A DNA stretch of 7,964 nt, from NCBI GenBank assembly GCA_000496215.1, contig KI543215.1:25059-33022 (forward strand), given 5' to 3'. The number at the start of each line of letters is the position of its first letter. The stretch's first letter is position 1. The translations under genes and the position numbers were made by a program. This DNA is from an uncultured archaeon A07HN63. GTDB taxonomy: Archaea > Halobacteriota > Halobacteria > Halobacteriales > Haloferacaceae. The notes beneath the pieces were generated by a model. The model made no database searches, had not been told where the DNA came from, and saw nothing but the letters and a program-made list of their open reading frames with translations. This document shows, piece by piece, positions 5,385 through 7,964 of the stretch.

Positions 5385-6890
5385 TCACCCTGACGCGTCC
5401 ATCATATTCACCCTCTCCCGCACCCAGCCGGTCGAGCCGCTGGGGAACGAATCCGACCGGTCCTCGGGCTGGAGGTTCCCCTCGCCGTCGACCGCCCGGA
5501 CGACCACGTCGTGACTCCCGGTGGGCTCGAACTCGTATCGCCACTGCCGCCACACGTCGTCGCCGGGCAGCGGCTCGGAGAGTTCGGCGTCCTGCCACGT
5601 CGAGCCGCCGTCGGTCGAGACCTCGACGCGCTCGATGCCACGCGTCCCGGCGTAGGTGTGACCGGCCAGTTCGAGATTCCCGCTGTCGAGCATCGTGGTG
5701 CTCCAGAGCTTGGCGACCGTGTTGACCGGGCCGGTGCCGTGCCAGCCGCGTTGCTCCCAGTAGCCGTCCATCTCCTCGTCGAGCAGTTCGATCTCGCTGA
5801 GCCACTTCACGTTCGTCTCGCCCCAGTGGCCGGGCACGAGCACGCGCACCGGATGGCCGTGTGACTGCGGCAGCGGCCGGCCGTTCATCTCCCACGCGAG
5901 GAAGGCGTCTTCGAGTGCGTCAACGGGGAACTGGACGAAGTAGTCGTCCTCGGCGCGCAGCATGGCGCAGTCACACTCGCCCTCCGGGTCGGCCTCGTCC
6001 AGCAGCGGCTTGATCGGTGTCCCGGTCCAGACGGCGTTGTCAAGTTTCTCGCCGTTGAGACTCTCGCCGACACACCGGAGCGTCACGTACCGGTGTTCGG
6101 TCTCCCGGCTGGTCAACTCGTCGTAGGTGACGGTCACGTCCTCGCCGACCTCACCGGTGATCGTCATCGACCAGTCGTCCGACGGCACGTCGGGATCGAA
6201 TTCGGCGATATCGACGTTGTAGAACTCGCCGATGGAGCTCACAAGCCCTGGCACGTCACCCGAGATATCGAGTTCCTGCGACTCGGCCTGCTCCAGTTGT
6301 CCCTCAACTTCGTCGCTTATCGGCGTCTCGCTGGACTGGGACGGCTCCTCGCTGAGCAGCTGTCCAACCCCGGCCGAGACGCCGACGAACGCCATCGCGC
6401 TGGCGACCACGCGCCGTCGGGCGGGGCTGTGATCGCCCTCGACGGAGGGGGCGGCACCGAGGGCGGTGAAGATCAACACCGGCGCGGCCGCGCCGACGGC
6501 CAGCCCGGGCGACTTCGTGATCTGGGCCGTGACGCCCCACGCGAGAATCCCGGCGAGGACGATCCCGAGCGTCGACTCCTCCAGCCTGTCGGCCGCCCGG
6601 AGCCCCAGCAGCGCGATCCCGCCGAGCAGTCCCGTTGCGAGTACGACCGAGAGCGCGATATGCAGGAGGTGGCCCTCCTCGCCGATGTTGGTGATGAAGA
6701 ACGCGACAATACTGCCCGGCGTGAGCCGGACGACCTGCGCGTCGATGGGGGCGACGACGAACTGCCGGGTGTAGCCGGCGACGGCATACGAACCCGCGAC
6801 ACCGCTGATACCGGCCAGCACCGCGAACAGCAGTTCGGTCGCCGTGACGTACTCCGACTCGCGGAACCGTTGGGTAACAGCGCCGCTCAT
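5385..6890 (-). CDS. Sulfite-oxidase-family molybdopterin enzyme with membrane N-terminus
   Basis: The 501-residue protein joins an N-terminal membrane region to a sulfite-oxidase-type molybdenum-cofactor domain. About five or six hydrophobic segments lie at residues 16-39, 58-70 (weak), 75-98, 107-123, 129-147 and 161-178. After an acidic linker (180-210), the oxidoreductase domain covers about 225-370; Cys273 in YVTLRCVGES is the expected molybdenum ligand, and LAWEMNGRPLPQSHGHPVRV at 331-350 and KWLSEIEL are family signatures. The Mo-co dimerisation domain follows (about 400-498, VEVSTDGGSTWQDAEL and W-x-x-W-x-YEFEP). No heme-binding cytochrome b5 domain is present, so electrons would go to another carrier. 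The true substrate cannot be told from sequence: sulfite is one option, but relatives act on sulfoxides and other compounds. Arg158-Arg160 precede the last helix in a Tat-like arrangement. The ATG at 6890 was chosen over an upstream in-frame start at 7061 because the extra residues are low-complexity promoter sequence. Confidence 0.9.
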   Translation of the reverse strand: MSGAVTQRFRESEYVTATELLFAVLAGISGVAGSYAVAGYTRQFVVAPIDAQVVRLTPGSIVAFFITNIGEEGHLLHIALSVVLATGLLGGIALLGLRAADRLEESTLGIVLAGILAWGVTAQITKSPGLAVGAAAPVLIFTALGAAPSVEGDHSPARRRVVASAMAFVGVSAGVGQLLSEEPSQSSETPISDEVEGQLEQAESQELDISGDVPGLVSSIGEFYNVDIAEFDPDVPSDDWSMTITGEVGEDVTVTYDELTSRETEHRYVTLRCVGESLNGEKLDNAVWTGTPIKPLLDEADPEGECDCAMLRAEDDYFVQFPVDALEDAFLAWEMNGRPLPQSHGHPVRVLVPGHWGETNVKWLSEIELLDEEMDGYWEQRGWHGTGPVNTVAKLWSTTMLDSGNLELAGHTYAGTRGIERVEVSTDGGSTWQDAELSEPLPGDDVWRQWRYEFEPTGSHDVVVRAVDGEGNLQPEDRSDSFPSGSTGWVRERVNMMDASG

Positions 6891-6973
6891 CTGTCGCCGA
6901 CTCGTCCCCCGGTGGTGTGACGATAGCCGAGACAGTGTAGATAGTGTCGGTGTGAACTCCCGTGCATACTCAT
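6887..6973 (-). CDS. Possible His-rich leader ORF overlapping the molybdoenzyme start
   Basis: A 28-codon frame starts at ATG 6973 (second ATG at 6967) and ends in a TGA that overlaps the molybdoenzyme ATG as ATGA. The peptide begins MSMHGSSHRHYLHCLGYRH and is rich in His, with one Cys and several Arg. A good TATA box lies about 26 nt upstream of the second ATG, so a leaderless mRNA would start at 6967 and the enzyme would then be reached by coupled translation. This is the best explanation I see for that TATA-to-gene distance, but a plain 77-nt untranslated leader with a chance frame is also possible. No family is recognised. Confidence 0.3.
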   Translation of the reverse strand: MSMHGSSHRHYLHCLGYRHTTGGRVGDR

Positions 6974-6989
6974 GACTCGTCCCACACTG

Positions 6990-6998
6990 GTATAAACG
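6990..6998 (-). promoter_or_regulatory. TATA box upstream of the molybdoenzyme gene
   Basis: Minus-strand GTTTATACC is a close match to a haloarchaeal TATA box. Its centre lies about 26-27 nt upstream of 6967, which predicts a transcript start there, some 77 nt before the enzyme ATG at 6890. A weaker candidate nearer the gene (ACTATCTAC around 6938-6946) would give a leader of about 25 nt. Confidence 0.5.
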
Positions 6999-7124
6999 AT
7001 TTTGCGTGTTTTGCCCGGACTCCCCCCAAACTCTGTTCAAATTTCGACCGTCTCCTCCCACTCACGCTTTCCCGTTTTCTCTCCGTCACCCCTGTGAGCG
7101 CCGCGGCACCGTCCCTCATGGGGG

Positions 7125-7134
7125 GTTTACGTAC
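7125..7134 (+). promoter_or_regulatory. TATA-like element of the cold-shock gene
   Basis: GTTTACGTAC is centred about 29-30 nt upstream of the ATG at 7159, fitting a leaderless transcript. It overlaps the palindrome ACGTACGT at 7129-7136. Between it and the start codon are the inverted repeats TCCGG/CCGGA (7136-7140 and 7150-7154) and CATTG/CAATG (7143-7147 and 7157-7161), which could bind a regulator. The 268 bp between this gene and the divergent molybdoenzyme gene otherwise contains a pyrimidine-rich stretch (about 7019-7090) and no supported gene other than the possible leader ORF. Confidence 0.45.
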
Positions 7135-7158
7135 GTCCGGCTCATTGATCCGGATGCA

Positions 7159-7353
7159 ATGGCAAACGGCACTGTTGATTTCTTCAACGACACTGGCGGT
7201 TACGGCTTCATCGATACTGACGACGCGGACGACGACGTGTTCTTCCACATGGAAGATGTCGGCGGTCCGGATCTCGAAGAGGATCAAGACGTCGAGTTCG
7301 ACATCGAAGAGTCCCCGAAAGGGCCACGAGCGACGAACCTCACTCGCCTGTAA
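7159..7353 (+). CDS. cspA: Cold-shock domain protein, CspA family
   Basis: The 64-residue protein is a single cold-shock domain, a five-stranded barrel that binds single-stranded RNA and DNA and keeps transcripts unfolded. The start MANGTVDFFNDTGGYGFIDT contains the first strand and the RNP1 motif (GGYGFID, residues 13-19); RNP2 is VFFHME at 27-32. Several aromatic residues that stack on bases are present (Phe8, Phe9, Tyr15, Phe17, Phe28, Phe29). Bacterial CspA has basic residues in RNP1 (K-G-F/Y-G-F), whereas here the surface is strongly acidic (DTDDADDD, DLEEDQD), as usual for haloarchaeal proteins. Length is standard. The ATG at 7159 fits both the family start and the upstream promoter. 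Haloarchaea usually carry several such genes; this copy stands alone with its own promoter. Confidence 0.93.
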   Translation: MANGTVDFFNDTGGYGFIDTDDADDDVFFHMEDVGGPDLEEDQDVEFDIEESPKGPRATNLTRL

Positions 7354-7456
7354 CGGCGTGGCCTATCGTGCGGTAACGAGCGTCGCGGTATCGACGCGGT
7401 CCTTTTCATGGATTTCCGACACGTTGAGCGGTGCTGCCGGCCTGCCGGGCGTCAGC

Positions 7457-7463
7457 TTGATAC
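7457..7463 (+). promoter_or_regulatory. Weak TATA-like element for the gene at 7492
   Basis: TTGATAC lies 29-35 nt upstream of the ATG at 7492. The match is poor, but it is the most A+T-rich stretch at a suitable distance. The 138-bp gap after the cold-shock gene shows no clear T-run; transcription could read through from it. Confidence 0.25.
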
Positions 7464-7491
7464 CCTCGGAACGCAAAGGTTCGCGCACCGA

Positions 7492-7964
7492 ATGCGGCGT
7501 GAACACTTCGAACTCGACGTACGCAACATCGACTGGGTCGAGGCCGATGGGGACCCCGAACAGCCGGTGGCGAAGATCGAGTTCTCCGGGCCGGCCGAGG
7601 AACTCCACGACCGCCTCTCGGCGGTCGACGACACACAGCTCGACGGCGAACAGATCGACGTGGCCTACCGACTCCGGGCACCCTTCGAGGACGACGAAGC
7701 CACCGGCGTCGTCGGCGTCACCAACCGACTGACCGGTGACTTCATCTTCGAAACCAACGAGGCCGCCGAGGACGTACTCCAGTTTATTACCGCGGCCCGC
7801 GAGTACGGACAGGCCACCAGCTCTCCCAACAGTCGCTATCGTATCCCGCTCTCCTTCGAGGACGGCGAGACTGTCACCTACGACAAGAGTACCTTCCTCG
7901 TCTACGACGACGAGGGTGATCTCCTCCGCTCTCAGAGCCTCATCCCCTCCGGCGTCGAACTGTA
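7492..7964 (+). CDS. Conserved haloarchaeal protein of unknown function, probably DUF5793-like
   Basis: A frame from ATG 7492 stays open for 157 codons to the window edge and ends VEL followed by TA, so only the last base of a stop codon is probably missing. The protein is acidic and soluble, starting MRREHFELDVRNIDWVEAD, and has no membrane segment. It shows alternating strands and helices (KIEFSGPAEELHDRLSAVDD, then VVGVTNRLTGDFIFETNEAA, then YRIPLSFEDGETVTYDKSTF). I recall the N-terminal pattern M-R-R-E-x-F-x-L-D-V-x-N-x-D-W-V as characteristic of a haloarchaea-only family numbered DUF5793, but this rests on memory and was not checked. No catalytic residues are obvious. Codon use is strongly G/C-ending, as expected for a core gene. 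It lies 138 bp after the cold-shock gene in the same direction; an operon with it is possible but unproven. Confidence 0.8.
   Translation, partial: MRREHFELDVRNIDWVEADGDPEQPVAKIEFSGPAEELHDRLSAVDDTQLDGEQIDVAYRLRAPFEDDEATGVVGVTNRLTGDFIFETNEAAEDVLQFITAAREYGQATSSPNSRYRIPLSFEDGETVTYDKSTFLVYDDEGDLLRSQSLIPSGVEL

Noticed and set aside
2568..6890. Kinase and molybdoenzyme as a sensing operon
   Set aside because: The genes are in the same direction but separated by 198 bp with a separate kinase promoter, so co-transcription or a functional pair is not supported by the sequence.
6093..6920. 275-codon plus-strand frame opposite the molybdoenzyme
   Set aside because: Low-complexity Arg/Gly/Asp-rich product opposite recognisable sulfite-oxidase and membrane sequence; a shadow.
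6962..7732. 256-codon plus-strand frame crossing the cold-shock gene and the start of the next gene
   Set aside because: It is out of frame with both recognised proteins and is Ser/Thr/Arg-rich, without family features.
1..7964. CRISPR arrays, insertion sequences and integrases
   Set aside because: No regularly spaced repeats, transposase or integrase motifs, or terminal inverted repeats were visible.

Overview
The window looks like chromosomal DNA of a halophilic archaeon (class Halobacteria). The evidence is a G+C-rich, Asp/Glu-rich coding style, TATA boxes about 25-30 nt upstream of start codons with almost no leader, and several recognisable haloarchaeal protein types (VapBC, HicB, a 7TM histidine kinase, a membrane-fused sulfite-oxidase-type enzyme, CspA, and a protein that I recall as DUF5793-like). 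Genus or species cannot be named from the sequence alone.

Layout. (1) Positions 1-207 form an A+T-rich island (about one third G+C in the first 180 bases by hand count). It holds the end of a small gene with non-haloarchaeal codon use, a T-rich tail and a perfect 18-bp palindrome, and it is probably the edge of a mobile or recently acquired segment. (2) Positions 221-1436 are a toxin-antitoxin patch on the minus strand: vapC and vapB overlapping by 4 bp, a two-site operator in front of vapB, a HicB-like antitoxin with no HicA beside it, and a decayed fragment of a second vapB. (3) Positions 1474-2382 carry two small plus-strand membrane-protein genes, one with a C-terminal SHOCT domain. (4) Positions 2568-5186 (minus) encode an 872-residue sensor histidine kinase: seven membrane helices, PAS, two GAF-like domains, then the HisKA and HATPase kinase core. 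(5) Positions 5385-6890 (minus) encode a sulfite-oxidase-family molybdopterin enzyme fused to an N-terminal multi-helix membrane region; a possible short leader ORF ends in an ATGA overlap with its start. (6) Positions 7159-7353 (plus) encode a cold-shock protein. (7) From 7492 to the window end lies a conserved haloarchaeal protein of unknown function that is complete except for the last base of its stop codon.

How they work together. Only vapB and vapC are clearly co-transcribed. Almost every other gene has its own leaderless-type promoter, so most of the window is a row of single-gene units. The kinase and the molybdoenzyme lie in the same direction but are separated by 198 bp with a fresh promoter, so a functional link is not shown. 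No tRNA, rRNA, CRISPR array or transposase was found. I see no strong case for a wholly new multi-gene system. The most unusual points are the twin-arginine motif inside the molybdoenzyme, its overlapping His-rich leader ORF, the composition break at the TM/PAS border of the kinase, and the layered toxin-antitoxin debris.
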